Positions 1 to 11,000 of a stretch of 64,000 nucleotides of DNA are shown here, in pieces. The position numbers and the translations under genes were made by a program. Positions within the stretch are counted from its first letter, which is position 1, and every line of letters begins with the position of its first letter. Under the pieces are notes generated by a model, which worked only from the letters and a program-made list of their open reading frames with translations, was not told the origin of the DNA and did not search any database. Location of the stretch: positions 42,809,998 to 42,873,997 of the forward strand of contig NC_071391.1 of assembly GCF_022682495.2 (NCBI RefSeq), in the 5' to 3' direction. The DNA is from Desmodus rotundus. Its lineage: Eukaryota; Chordata; Mammalia; Chiroptera; Phyllostomidae.

Positions 1-2577
1 CTTCAATGATTCTTTGCATTTCTTTGGTGTTGGTTTAACTTCTCTTTTCTGATTTTATTTATTTGGGCACTCTCTCTCTTTTTTCTTGATGAGTTTAGCT
101 AAAGGTTTGTTTATTTTATTTATCTTTCTGAAGAACCAGATCTTAGCTTTGTTGACCTTTCCTATTTTAAAAAATTTCTATTGTGTGTATTTCTGCTCTG
201 AAGTTAACTATTTCCTTCTGTTTACTTTGGGTTTTGTTTGTTCTTCTTTTCCTAGTTCCTTGGTGTTATTGTTTCGGATTTTTCTTTTTTCTTGTGGTAG
301 GCCTGTATAGCTATGAACTTCCATCTTAGAACTGCTTTTGCTGCATCCCATAAATTTTGAAAAGTTGTGTTTTCATTTTCATTTGTTTCAATATAGTTTT
401 TGATTTATTGCTTGATTTCCTCTTTGATCCATTTGTTGTTTAGTAGCGTGTTGTTTGGTCTCCACATATTTGTGTTTTATCTACTGGTCTTTCTGTAGTT
501 GATTTCTAGTTTTATGCCATTGTAGTCAGAAAACATGCTTGATATGATTTCATTCTTCTTGAATTTTTTGAGGTTTTGTGGCCCAGTATGCAATCCATCC
601 TGGAGATTGTTCCATGTGCACTTGAAAAATAATGTGGATTCTGTAGTTTTTGGATGAAACATTCTATAAATGTCTTTTAAGTTGATCTCATATAATGTGA
701 CATTTAAGGCCATAATTTACTTGTTAATTTTCTGCTTGGATGATCTATCCCTTGATGTGAGTGGAGTATTAAAATCCCCTATTATTATAGTATTACTGTG
801 GATTTCTCCCTTTATGTACATTAATGATTGCTTTATATATCTAGGTGCTCCTATGTTGGGTGCATAGATGTATATGATGATTGTATCTTCTTAGATTGAC
901 CCCTTTATAATTATGTAATGTACTTCTTTGTTTTGGAGGGTTTTTTTACATTTTTGGTTTAAAGTCTATTTTGTCTGATATAAGAATTGCTATTCCAGCT
1001 TTCTTTTTATTTCTATTTGCCTAGAATATCTTTTTTAATTCCTTCACTTTCATTCTGTATGTGTTTTGGGATTTGAAATGAGTCTCTCATAAGCAGGATA
1101 TAGATGGGGCATGTTTTTAAATCTATTCAGCTGCCCTATATGTTTTTATTGAAGAATTTAATCCATTTACATTTAAAGTAATTATTGATAAGTATGCACT
1201 TATTGTCACTTTGTTAATTGTTTTTAGTTATTTTTAAAATTGCCCTCTGTTCCTTTTCTTTGTTCTCTGTATATATTTTTTAGGGCTTTGGTTTGTGGTT
1301 ACCGTGAGGTTTATGTGTATCATTCTTTATCTATGGCTGTCTATTTTAAGCTGATAGTCATTTAAGTTTGAATATATTATATGAGGACTACATTTTTACT
1401 TCCCCTTGTATGTTTTATGTTACTGATGCCATATTTAGATCTTTTTGCATTAGGTATCTCTTAACTGTTTATTGTAGATTGTGTTGATACATTTTTCTTT
1501 TACTCTTCCTAGTAGTTTTTAAATGTCTGATTTGTTGCACTTATTGAATATTTGGTTTTACCTGTGAGGATTTTCCCCTTGCTCATATTTTCTTATTTCT
1601 AGTCATTGCCTTTCCTCTTCCATTTAAATAAGAGCTTTTAACATTTCTTGTAAGGCTGGTTTAATGGTGATGAAGTCCTTTAGTGTTTGCTTCTCTGGGA
1701 AACTATTTACCTCTTCTTCAAATCTGAATGATAACCTTGCTGGGTAAGTAATTCTAGGTTGTAGGCTCCTTTCTTTCAGCACTTTAAAGATGTCCCATCA
1801 ACTCTCTTCTAGCCTGTAAAGTTGCTGATGAGAAATCAGCTGATGGTTTTATAGGGTTTTCTTTGTATGCAACTCATTTTTCTCTTGTGCTCTTCAAGAT
1901 TGCCTCTTTAACTTTTGCTGTTTTAACTATGATATGTCTTAGAATGGGTCTCTTTGGGCTCATCTTGGTCAGAACTTTCTGTGTGTCCTGCACCTGGATG
2001 TTTGTTTCCATTCCCAGGTAAGGAAAGTTTTCATCTATTATTTCTTTAAATAAAGTTTCTGTTGCTTTCTCTCTTTCTTCCCTATAATGTTAATATTTGA
2101 GTGCTTGATGCTACCATAGAGGTCCGTTAAACTATCCTCATTTTTTAAAAAATTCTTTTTTCTTTCTGCTATTCTGATTGGTTGATTTCCATAGTCTGTC
2201 TTCCAGATCACCAACCATTTCTTCTGTGTTAGCTAATTGATGTTGATTCCTTTTAATGTAATTTTCATTTTTGTTATTGTATTCTTGTTTAATTGTATTT
2301 TTTATTGCCAGTTATCCCCCTTATTCCTCTCCCCCTCACCATCATTACACTGTTGTCCAAGTTATTGTATTCTTAAGTTCTGCTTGGTTCTTTCTTATAC
2401 TTTCTGTTCATTGAAGTTCTCCCTAAGTTCCTCTAATCCACTCTCAAATTTTATGAGCACCCTTATGATTGTTCCTTTGAATTTTTTATTAGACAGATGA
2501 CTTGATTCCACTTCCTTAGGGTTTTGTGGGAATTTTTCTTTTTCCTTCATTTGAGAGATATTCTTCTGTCTTTTCAT
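1..2577 (-). mobile_element. L1 LINE, antisense, ORF1 plus start of ORF2 (decayed)
   Basis: The minus strand from 2577 reads the start of mammalian L1 ORF1p (MKRQKNISQMKEKEK then ...NPKEVESSHLSNKKFKGTII). At 713-477 it reads part of the ORF2 endonuclease domain (LKDIYRMFHPKTTESTLFF, ...SDYNGIKLEINYRKTS). Stops and frameshifts interrupt both; not functional. The 3' part lies left of position 1. Confidence 0.85.
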
Positions 2578-4105
2578 TTTATTTGACTTTATATATTTGT
2601 TTATATAAATTAGACAAAATAGCTGTCTCTTCCTATAGGAGACCATTCTGTGTGGCATTGGCCCAGCTCCCACTCAGAAAGGCCAGTGGAAAGCGCAGTC
2701 CGGCACACAGGACCCACGCCTACGGATAGGTTCTCCCGTGGGGAATCAGGCCTGCATTGTACCTAGGCTGCTTTGAGATTTGCTTTTGCTAAAACTCCCT
2801 CACCCTGAATTGAGGCAGCAAGCATTTACTGCATATCTTTAAAGTAACTTCCTAAAATATACGCTAAACCTTCCAAGGATGAGTGTAACCAGTTCAACCA
2901 CTTTTCCCTTTACATTTGTAAATATCCTTCCTTTTTGATGTAATTAGCAACATCCTCTCCTTTGTTTTCTATAAAATGTAACCACCTAAAGCAAACCTGT
3001 GTATAGTAAATGAGGACCATCCTCAATGTAATGTGCCCAGAAAAGCAATAAAAGCCTGTCAAGGCAAGGGTCGGGGTGCTCTCCCCTTGAGAGAGTGGCC
3101 GTGCCATCCCTTTTCCTCCACAGGACTCAGTAGTCCGTGTGAATCTGTCCATTGCTGCCACAACACACGGATCCTGCAGGCCAGGATCTGCATCATCTCC
3201 CTGTCTTGGAAAATTGGCCTTCAGTAGAAGCAGGCTCTGTGTACACTGTGTGTGGAGTTTTGGCAGACTGGTTGGAGCTGAGTGGAGAGCTGGCCTACTG
3301 AGCTGGAACAGCTCTGGATGGGGAGGCCAGCTGTGTGTCCTAATGCCCTGCTTGCACGCTTTGTTTGAGCTGAAATAGACTCGGGCAGTGTATCTGGGAA
3401 CACACTGCAGCAACCTTGCAGGCAGGTCAGAGCACCTGGATAAAGCTCCTGTCCATCCTATGGAGGTGGAGGGCAATGTAAATAATGGCACTCATAAGTC
3501 TCTCCAAGACCAGAGAATTCCCATAGTCCCCAGAGAGCTCCCATGGCTCTTCAGTCTTCTCTACACAGTCTCTGTCTTGTTAGTTGTAACAAAGTGATCC
3601 TGTGTAGAAGAGACTTCTTGTAGGCTTTATATGCTAAGGAGTTTTGGAAAGACCCTTGGAGCTGAGCAGGGGCTTATTGTATGTGGGGCACTAGCACCTG
3701 CTGGCCAGGAGCAGCTCCCAGAAGGGAGGCCAAGTCACTACCAGTGATGCCCTGTAATTTCTGCTTGTTCCCTTCGTTCAAAAGCAAAAAGCTCCAGGCA
3801 ATGTAGCTGTTAACACCTTTGGTGATCTTGCAGGGTAGGCCAAAGCACCTGAACAGAGCTTCTGCAAGCTTTTTCAAAGTGGGAGGGGGGGTCAGAAAAA
3901 AACAATGGTGCTCCCTGGATCCTCTGGCCCTTGAGAGTTCCTGCAGCTACTGGAGGGCTCCCTTGACTTCCCAGGCTTCTCTATTCTGTCTCTTTCTGTT
4001 TGTTGTCAGAAGCCATTCATTCAGCGCTCTGATGTCTTATAGGAGAATTACTACCTGTGTGCTCATGGGAGGGGGCAAATGCTTCCACCATCTTTAACCT
4101 CCTTG
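2578..4105 (-). mobile_element. Probable L1 5' UTR, with diverged tandem units
   Basis: GC-richer block directly upstream (minus strand) of the L1 ORF1 start. Two related segments, about 3415-3600 and 3825-4020, share 'cttgcagg..aggtcagagcacctg', 'tctctccaag...cccttgagag' and 'tcttctctac.cagtctctgt' type words at about 410-base spacing. This is the monomer arrangement of many L1 promoters. An LTR is a less likely alternative. Confidence 0.5.
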
Positions 4106-5758
4106 AACCATTTACATTTAATGTAATTACTTTTATAGTTGACTAAAGGCCCATGAATTTGTTATTTGTCTCTTCTATTTGTACTCTGTTGCCTTTTTCC
4201 TACTTCCTTTTATATAACTTTAATGTTTTTAGTGTCCTATTTCCTTTATTGGCTTTTTAGCTATATTCTTTGTTATTATTAGTGATTTTTCTAGGGTTAA
4301 CAATATGATTCCTTAACTTACCAATGCTTAGAAGTAACATTGTACCACTTCACATTTCATACCCTACGTTTCCCACTTCCTATTTTGCATTTCAGTTCCA
4401 CAAATGTAAGAACCTTACAACGATATGATTAATTTTACTCACTCTCCTACCCTACCCTCTTACTATTGTTCCGATTTCTTTTTTACTTCTATTTACATTA
4501 CAAACTCCATCTCAGAATGTTATTGTTTTTGTTTTAAACTATTGGCTGCCTTTTAATGAAATTAAGAGATTAAAAAGATAGTTATTTGTATATGCCCACA
4601 TATTTACCACTTCTGATACTCTTCATTCTTTGCTTATAGATCTGAGTTTCCATATATTATTTCCCTTCTGTTTAAATAACATTTTTTAGCATTCCTTGTA
4701 GTACAATTCTAGCAGCAGTGAATTTTCTCAGCTTTCAAGTGTCTGGATTAACTTTATTTCATCCTCATTTATGAAGGGTATTTTTACTGGATAGACAATT
4801 CCAAGATGACAGGGTTTTTTCCCTTTTAGTACTTTAAAGGTGTGGTTCCGCCACACTCCAGAGGGGTGTCCAAACTTTTGGTGTCTCTGGGCTGCACTGG
4901 AAGAAGAAGAGTTGTCTTGGGCTATACATTAAATACACAAACACTAATGAAAACTGATGAGCCAAGAAAAGGTCCGTGCATAATTTACGATTTTGCGTTG
5001 GGCCACCTCTTATTCTGATGAGAAATTAATCATCATTCTTAATGGTCATCTGTACAAAATGTGTCTTATCTTTTCTCTGACCATTTTCAGAGTTTTTCTT
5101 TCTTTGATCTTTCAGCAGCTTGACTATGATGTACCTATTTGTATGTGTGTGCTTTTAAATTAGGTATGAGATTTCTATATCTGGAAGTCAATATTTTCTT
5201 TAAAAATTTGGGAAAATTTTGGTCATTATATCCTTAAAGTTTTTTTCTGTCCTATTCTCACTCTCTTTTCCTTCTGGAACTCCATTTATATATGTGTTAG
5301 ACTGAAGTTCTATTCATTTTCAATGTTTCTGCTCTTCAGGGTTTATTAACTCTATTTTCTCATCTCCAATCTGCTATTAAGGCATGTCCGGTGAATTTTT
5401 CTTTTCAGTTATGGTATTTTCCAGTGCTAAAATTTCCATTTAGTTATTTTTAGTACTTTCCATTTCTTTTCTGAGACCTATATGTTTAATCATTAAGATC
5501 GTAGTTTCCTTTAAGTACTTGGCAACTTTTATAACAGCTTCTGTAAAGAATTTGTCTGCTAAATTCAACTTCATCTCAGGGTCACTTTTTATTGACTGTT
5601 TTCTCTTGACAGTGGGTCAGTTTTTTGTTTTGTTGTATGGCTATTACTTTTTTATTTTATCCTTTTTTCACTGTTTTGGTGGCTATCACCCAAGGACACC
5701 ATTTACACTGCCAACTATAATATACTTCACTCTACTATGTTTTCAACCTTCCTGTTGA
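4106..5758 (-). mobile_element. Second old antisense L1 fragment
   Basis: AT-rich, poly-T-biased plus strand. Words such as 'ccatttacatttaatgtaatta' and 'attccttgtagtacaattctagcagcagtgaattttctcagctt' recur in diverged form in the 1-2577 element. About 4855-5010 looks like a separate insertion, possibly a hAT-type DNA transposon remnant (starts 'ggggtgtccaaacttttgg'). Confidence 0.6.
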
Positions 5759-5771
5759 AATCTCTTCTCAG

Positions 5772-6001
5772 GCACTGGCCAGTGTGGCTCCGTTCATTGG
5801 AGCATCATCCCATATACCAAAATGGTTGTGGGGTCAATCCTCAGTCAGGGCACATACCTAGGTTGTGGGTTTGATCCCTGGGCAGGGCACATATGGGAGG
5901 CAACCAATCGATGTTTCTATCTGACATCAATGTTTCTCTCTGACATCAATGTTTCTCTGTCTCTCTCCCCATTCTGAGTATTTAAAAAAAATAAAAAAGA
6001 T
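5772..6001 (+). mobile_element. VES SINE with target-site duplication
   Basis: Full tRNA-derived VES unit flanked by ATCTCTTCTCAG at 5760-5771 and 6002-6013. It contains a short internal duplication of 'tctgacatcaatgtttctct' near 5920-5955. Confidence 0.9.
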
Positions 6002-6012
6002 ATCTCTTCTCA

Positions 6013-7767
6013 GCTTCCATTGACAGATTGGGATTTACCCTTTCTATTATCCTGAAATTGACATCCTGATAGTTTGTGCAAATTCACTGAGAAAGCCAAA
6101 TAATATATTTGGAGAAAATTACAGGTTTTGATGCTAAACAGACTTGATTTTCAATCTTAATTCTGACACTTACTGGCTAGAGTGTCTTAGGCAAGTTATA
6201 AAATCTATTTCTTCATCTTTAAAATATTCATAACAAATATTCATCTTAATGGAATTTATGAACACTGAAGACGACGTCAATAAAGTATATAGGACATAGT
6301 ATGCAATAAATTGTACCTACTCTTATTAATTACATACATACCACTTGGTTCAAGTTTTCCACATTCCATAAGGAACACACTGGTCTAACTAAATAGATAA
6401 TCCATCTAATGCCTTAGCCCATATACTCTCCCGAATCCACCATTCTGTACCTATTTTTTTTAGATGGTGGGGAAGGGAGGAAGATAGAGAGGGAGAGAAA
6501 CATCAGTGTGAGAAGGAAACATCAATGGTTGCCTCTTTACACACGTCAACCAGGGACCTGGCCCACAACCCAAGCATGTGCCATGACCGGGAATTGAACT
6601 GGCAACCTTTTACTTTGTGGGATGACGTCCAATCAACTGAGACACACTGTCCAGGGCTGTACCTATTCATTTCTGCCCACCCCCTAGCCATATTCTGAGC
6701 CTGTTGCCATCTAGAAATACACTACTTTAGAAACTTAAAATTTCAAACTTCCCAATATTCCAAACTTTCATCACAATTTCTCCCCTTTCCTTTCTTATCT
6801 TTTATTCTCCAAACTGTAAGCACTTCCTTCCTATTTGGTCTATCAAAATGAATGAGAATGAATGAGACAAATTTCTGTTCTCTTAAAGCTCAGAGTATGG
6901 TGGAAGGGACTGATAAGTAAATATATAATTATAAAATCACGGTTGTCACAGATTTTTGTATAGCACACAGGATGAATATCTAACCTAGCCTGAACGCTCA
7001 GGATTCCTGGAGATATTGCCTGAGGTTATTTGTAAAAAATAAGTAGGACTTAGCCAGATAAATAGAGAAGAGAAGGCAGAGAGGACAGCAATCCCAGAGG
7101 CTAAAGGTTGCCTGACTTATTGGATGCCTGTGCCTAGTTGAGTCTACGTAGAGGACGGAATGTACGAGGCTAGAGAAGAAAGCCATATCATAAGGAACCT
7201 TACAAGAGCATTTGCCAAAGTTCTAGGTAATGACGGTCTAAACCAGTGAAGATGGAATAGAAATAAGAAGTGGAAATACTTGAGAGATATTTAGGAGGCA
7301 AAATTGAGAGACACATTTGTGAGAGAGTTATTCATAACATTTCTGGCTTAAGTGACTGGATGGGTGGTGGTACCAGTTACTAAGAGGACACATAAGAGCA
7401 GGTTTTGAGAGAAGATAATGAATTCAGATCTAAGGTAGATCTTAGTTCTTAGATCTTAGTTAGATGTAAGGTGCAATGAGACAACAAGCTAGTGATACAC
7501 AGTAGGTAGTTGGATAAACAGGTCTGTTGCTTAGAAGACAAGCCTGGGTTGGAGATAAAGACTTAGCAGTAGAAGCATAGAGATGGTAGAAGAGGCCACC
7601 AGCAGAGTAAAATCGTTCAGGGAGCTTACGTAGAATGAGAGGGTATTAAGAATGGAACACAGGTTTGATTTGTAGGTGTATATCTGAGAGTCAGTGAATA
7701 TTGCTAGGAATTTTATAGTCTCAAAAGATGACAATGGCTCCTTCCTTCCCTCCTCCCAGCTCCTCAC
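6013..7767 (-). other. DNHD1 intron sequence, partial MIR-like relic, no exon seen
   Basis: Apart from the VES copy, about 6130-6310 reads like a MIR ('gacacttactggctagagtgtcttaggcaagttataaaatct'). I searched the minus strand for a continuation of AAA3 and saw none. Confidence 0.5.
6456..6656 (-). mobile_element. VES SINE, inverted, with target-site duplication
   Basis: Reverse VES (A-rich end at the left, 'cagggacctggcccacaacccaagcatgtgcc' core) flanked by CTGTACCTATT at 6445-6455 and 6657-6667. Confidence 0.88.
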
Positions 7768-8056
7768 CAGAAGCAGCCAGGTGCAAATCCTCCAGCAGGA
7801 AGAGGAGGGAGCCTTTAGAATTCAGGTGCCGCCCAGGCCACAGGTTCGCTCGTGCTTGGTTCTGGACCCCTTGGCTCAGCAGGAGGCGAAGATGGGTGGT
7901 ACTGAAGGCGGGGTGGATGGGGGTGTATGTGTAAGGGTGATATGGTTCCACTAGCATCTCCACAAAGACTGACTTCCCCGTTGCTGCCTCCCCAGCCAGC
8001 AGTACTGGGTGTCCCTTCGACAGAAGTAGGTCCACCACGTATAAGAGTCGTTCGGT
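7768..8056 (-). CDS. DNHD1: DNHD1 coding exon 26, AAA3 (residues 2509-2605)
   Basis: Acceptor CTGTCCTGCAG. Encodes TERLLYVVDLLLSKGHPVLL, then P-loop GEAATGKS at 7993-7970 and ...GSLLFLLEDLHLAAS, the AAA3 Walker B region (usual form 'fvDDlnmp'). I end it at GTGAGGAG (7767). The frame stays open past that donor to about 7721, but dynein-like sequence stops. The exit leaves one base; no matching next exon is visible in 1-7767. Confidence 0.9.
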
Positions 8057-11000
8057 CTGCAGGACAGAAGCAGGGCTTACTGTGGCAGCTCCAGGTTAGG
8101 CAGTAATCTGACTGACAACCACGGTCTAGGGATCTTGTATTAAAGCTGTGCTTGCAGAACACTCTATGGGTTTTTGTAAGCGTGAAAACATATCAAAGAA
8201 CAGGAGCAGGTGTGCCTCAGCTGGGCCTAGAACGCGGACTGTCCTAGGACATCCCCTTGAGCCCCAACCCCAGCTACTTCATACTGTCCTCACACCTGGG
8301 GAGAAGGACTGAAGGTGCCCAATGATCCCTTGATGCGGCTGCCCAGGTATTGGCCAGTGAAGGGGACCAGTGTCCCATCTTCTGGGCATACATGTAGATC
8401 AAACACCAAGGCAGAGGGTGGTGGCTCAGGATAGTTGGGAAGGCAACTAATAGAATCTCTCAGGAAGGTATCAAAGAGTGGCCAGAACCTGCTCGAGTGG
8501 ACATACAGGCAAACATGTCAGACAGTTACAACATTTCCATTTGTGACACACTCACACATTCCACCCACCCCTGACAGTTACATCACCTGGGTTTGACTCT
8601 CACAGGCCAGTCCATCTCAGCCCTCTGCATTCCCCATCCCCCACCCCTGTAGATACCTGGAGGGAAGGTGGGCTCCAAAGCTCCAGATCAAGGCAAAAAG
8701 AAAGCTGCTGACAACCAGCAAGTGCTCCCTGCACTTGTTAGGCACATCATCACTGTCATCCTGGGACGGGTTCAGAGAGCTGTGTTTTGAGGACTTGAAG
8801 CTTTGAGCTACAGGATCACTATAGCTGAGGTCTTCTGCAAAGGTTACCAGGCCAGAATAGAAGCCCCAGTAAGAGGTGGGGGCTGCGGAGGAGACTTGGC
8901 TCTCTTCTCACTATCAGTCCCCAAGCCCAAGTCCACCAAAGAACCAATGCCCCAGACTCCAGCCATATGCCATCTGTTCTCAAAGCCCCATGGATTTCAA
9001 GCCAGCCCTCTCTTTCCCTTCCCTTCACCTGGTTTTTGTGTCTCCTTCTTATCTATGCGCAGGTGGGGATCAAGAAGGCAACGCAGGAGGCGAGCCAGGC
9101 TGGTGATTTCAGCCACACCTGGGCAAACTGCCTTCTGCCCATGTGTCTGCAGCAGGGAGCTGGCACCCTGGTGGGTGAGGAATCGGAATGTTGCAGGCAC
9201 CAGCACTTCGGCCAGGTGGTTGAGCTCTGTGACTGTCCGGGGTTGCAGGCAGTACTCATGGGGCAGGGCTGCCATCAGGACCCTAAGCATCCCCTGCCAA
9301 GTCTGCTCCCCATCACACCAGACTAGGGCACAATGGCCCACCACTGTGGGGGACATTCCAGTTGCATCTCCCACCTCCATCAAAAGAAAAGTACCCGGGG
9401 GTCGTTCTATCTTCTGACCATTGGGGAGGATGAGCTGGGGGGGGTCACTCAAGAGGCAAGTGATGGAGTCCAGCCAAGCAGCACTGGAGGAGGCCCCATC
9501 GCATATTATCCAGTGCTGGATCCCAACTGATCCTTGTGCCTTGCTCTCTGGGTCCACAGTCTTACACTGACTGGCTGCACGAAGCAGCCTAGGGAAGATG
9601 CCTTGGTGCCAGCAGGGGCCCTCTGTCCATCCCAGGAACTCCTGGGGGCTGAGGACACTGGGATACAGGTGTGTAATTTCCACAGGCAGACAGCTGGGTG
9701 TTGAGGTGTCCTCCGTGGCTGCCAGCCGATTCTGGATGTTAAATAAGCTGCGCCAACAAGTGGTCTTGCCACTGCCTGCAGGGCCCAGGAGCAAAATGCC
9801 AGAGGCCCGGTCCAGGGCCTGGCTCAGCTGCTCCAGGGACCCCAAAATATTAGGGCTGGGATGCAGGCCTGCCTGCTGCAATTCCTCCACCAGCACTGGC
9901 GTCCTCAGCCAGTGGGTCACAGGCTCTGCCAGCACTTGTCTAGCACTAGGGAAGATCCCACAGAGCAGCTCTTGGAGGTGGTGAAGGCGGACCCCATCAA
10001 AGGTGTTGAACAGTGGTGAGCGTAGCAGGGCACGCAGTAGGGCAGTCTCCTCGATGGCAGCGAGGCTGTGGCGCTGCTGGGAGCTGGGTTCCTCTTTGGT
10101 GACATTTAGAGCCTGTATCATGTCTGTGAGGACCTGCTTGAGCAGTGGCAAGTGGCAGGGCAGGGGCCCAGACACCAGCTCACACTCTAGGGAGAAGAAT
10201 TTGGATAGGCGGGTAGCAATGTGGGAGGCATCCTGCATCCCTGCACCCAGCAGAGTCAGCTCTGCCACTTGCTGCAGGTTAGGCAGTGTCAGGGCCACAG
10301 GCCGCAGGAGCAGGCGCAAGTTGGCAGGCACAGCAGTGTTCAGGGCAGGCAGCGTCAGGAGACAGCCATAGCCAAGCCTCATGTATACGTGATGTTTCTC
10401 AAAGAATCCACTGCCAAGGAGCTGGGGCTGGGTTGGGTCAATGGTGCTGGTGCTTCTGGAAGCCTGCTGATACAGAGGAGCATAGAGGTTGTGCAGTTCA
10501 GCCAGGCGCTGGCCCAGGGCAGACAGCAAGCCACGAGGCAGGTGCTGAGCTGCTTCCAACAGCAGCCAGGCACCAGCCTGCAGGGCACCGTTCAGGTAGT
10601 TGCTCAGACTTTGGGTCTCTATCTGAGGCAAGCAGGGCATTATCACCAGCTGGCGCCCCAAGGCCTGTGCCAGACTCTCCACCATGGCTGCCTTTCCCAT
10701 GCCATCAGGGCCCAGTAGGGTCCCACAGGCCACCTCATCCAGGGCCAATAATAGCACCAGGGCTGGCCGCTCAGGCAGCATGCTGGGTAGAGGTCCCAGT
10801 TTGGGACCCAGGTACTCATAATTGTATAGGAAGGACCGGCCCAGCACATCTATCCAGCACGCAGCTGGTGACAGAGGAGTCTCAGTAGATGCAATAGTTT
10901 TGAGACTCCGCAGAGGGCTTTGAGGGATGATGTGCGGTGAACCCAGGTGGTACTTGAGTTGGCGGGCCCAGTGGAAGTCTGTCAGATCACTGACCTGCTG

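Noticed and set aside
2690..3230. Possible solo LTR (an 'aataaaagcctgt' word and following block)
   Set aside because: No TG...CA borders or target duplication could be seen, and the block adjoins an L1 ORF1 start, so an L1 5' UTR is the simpler reading.
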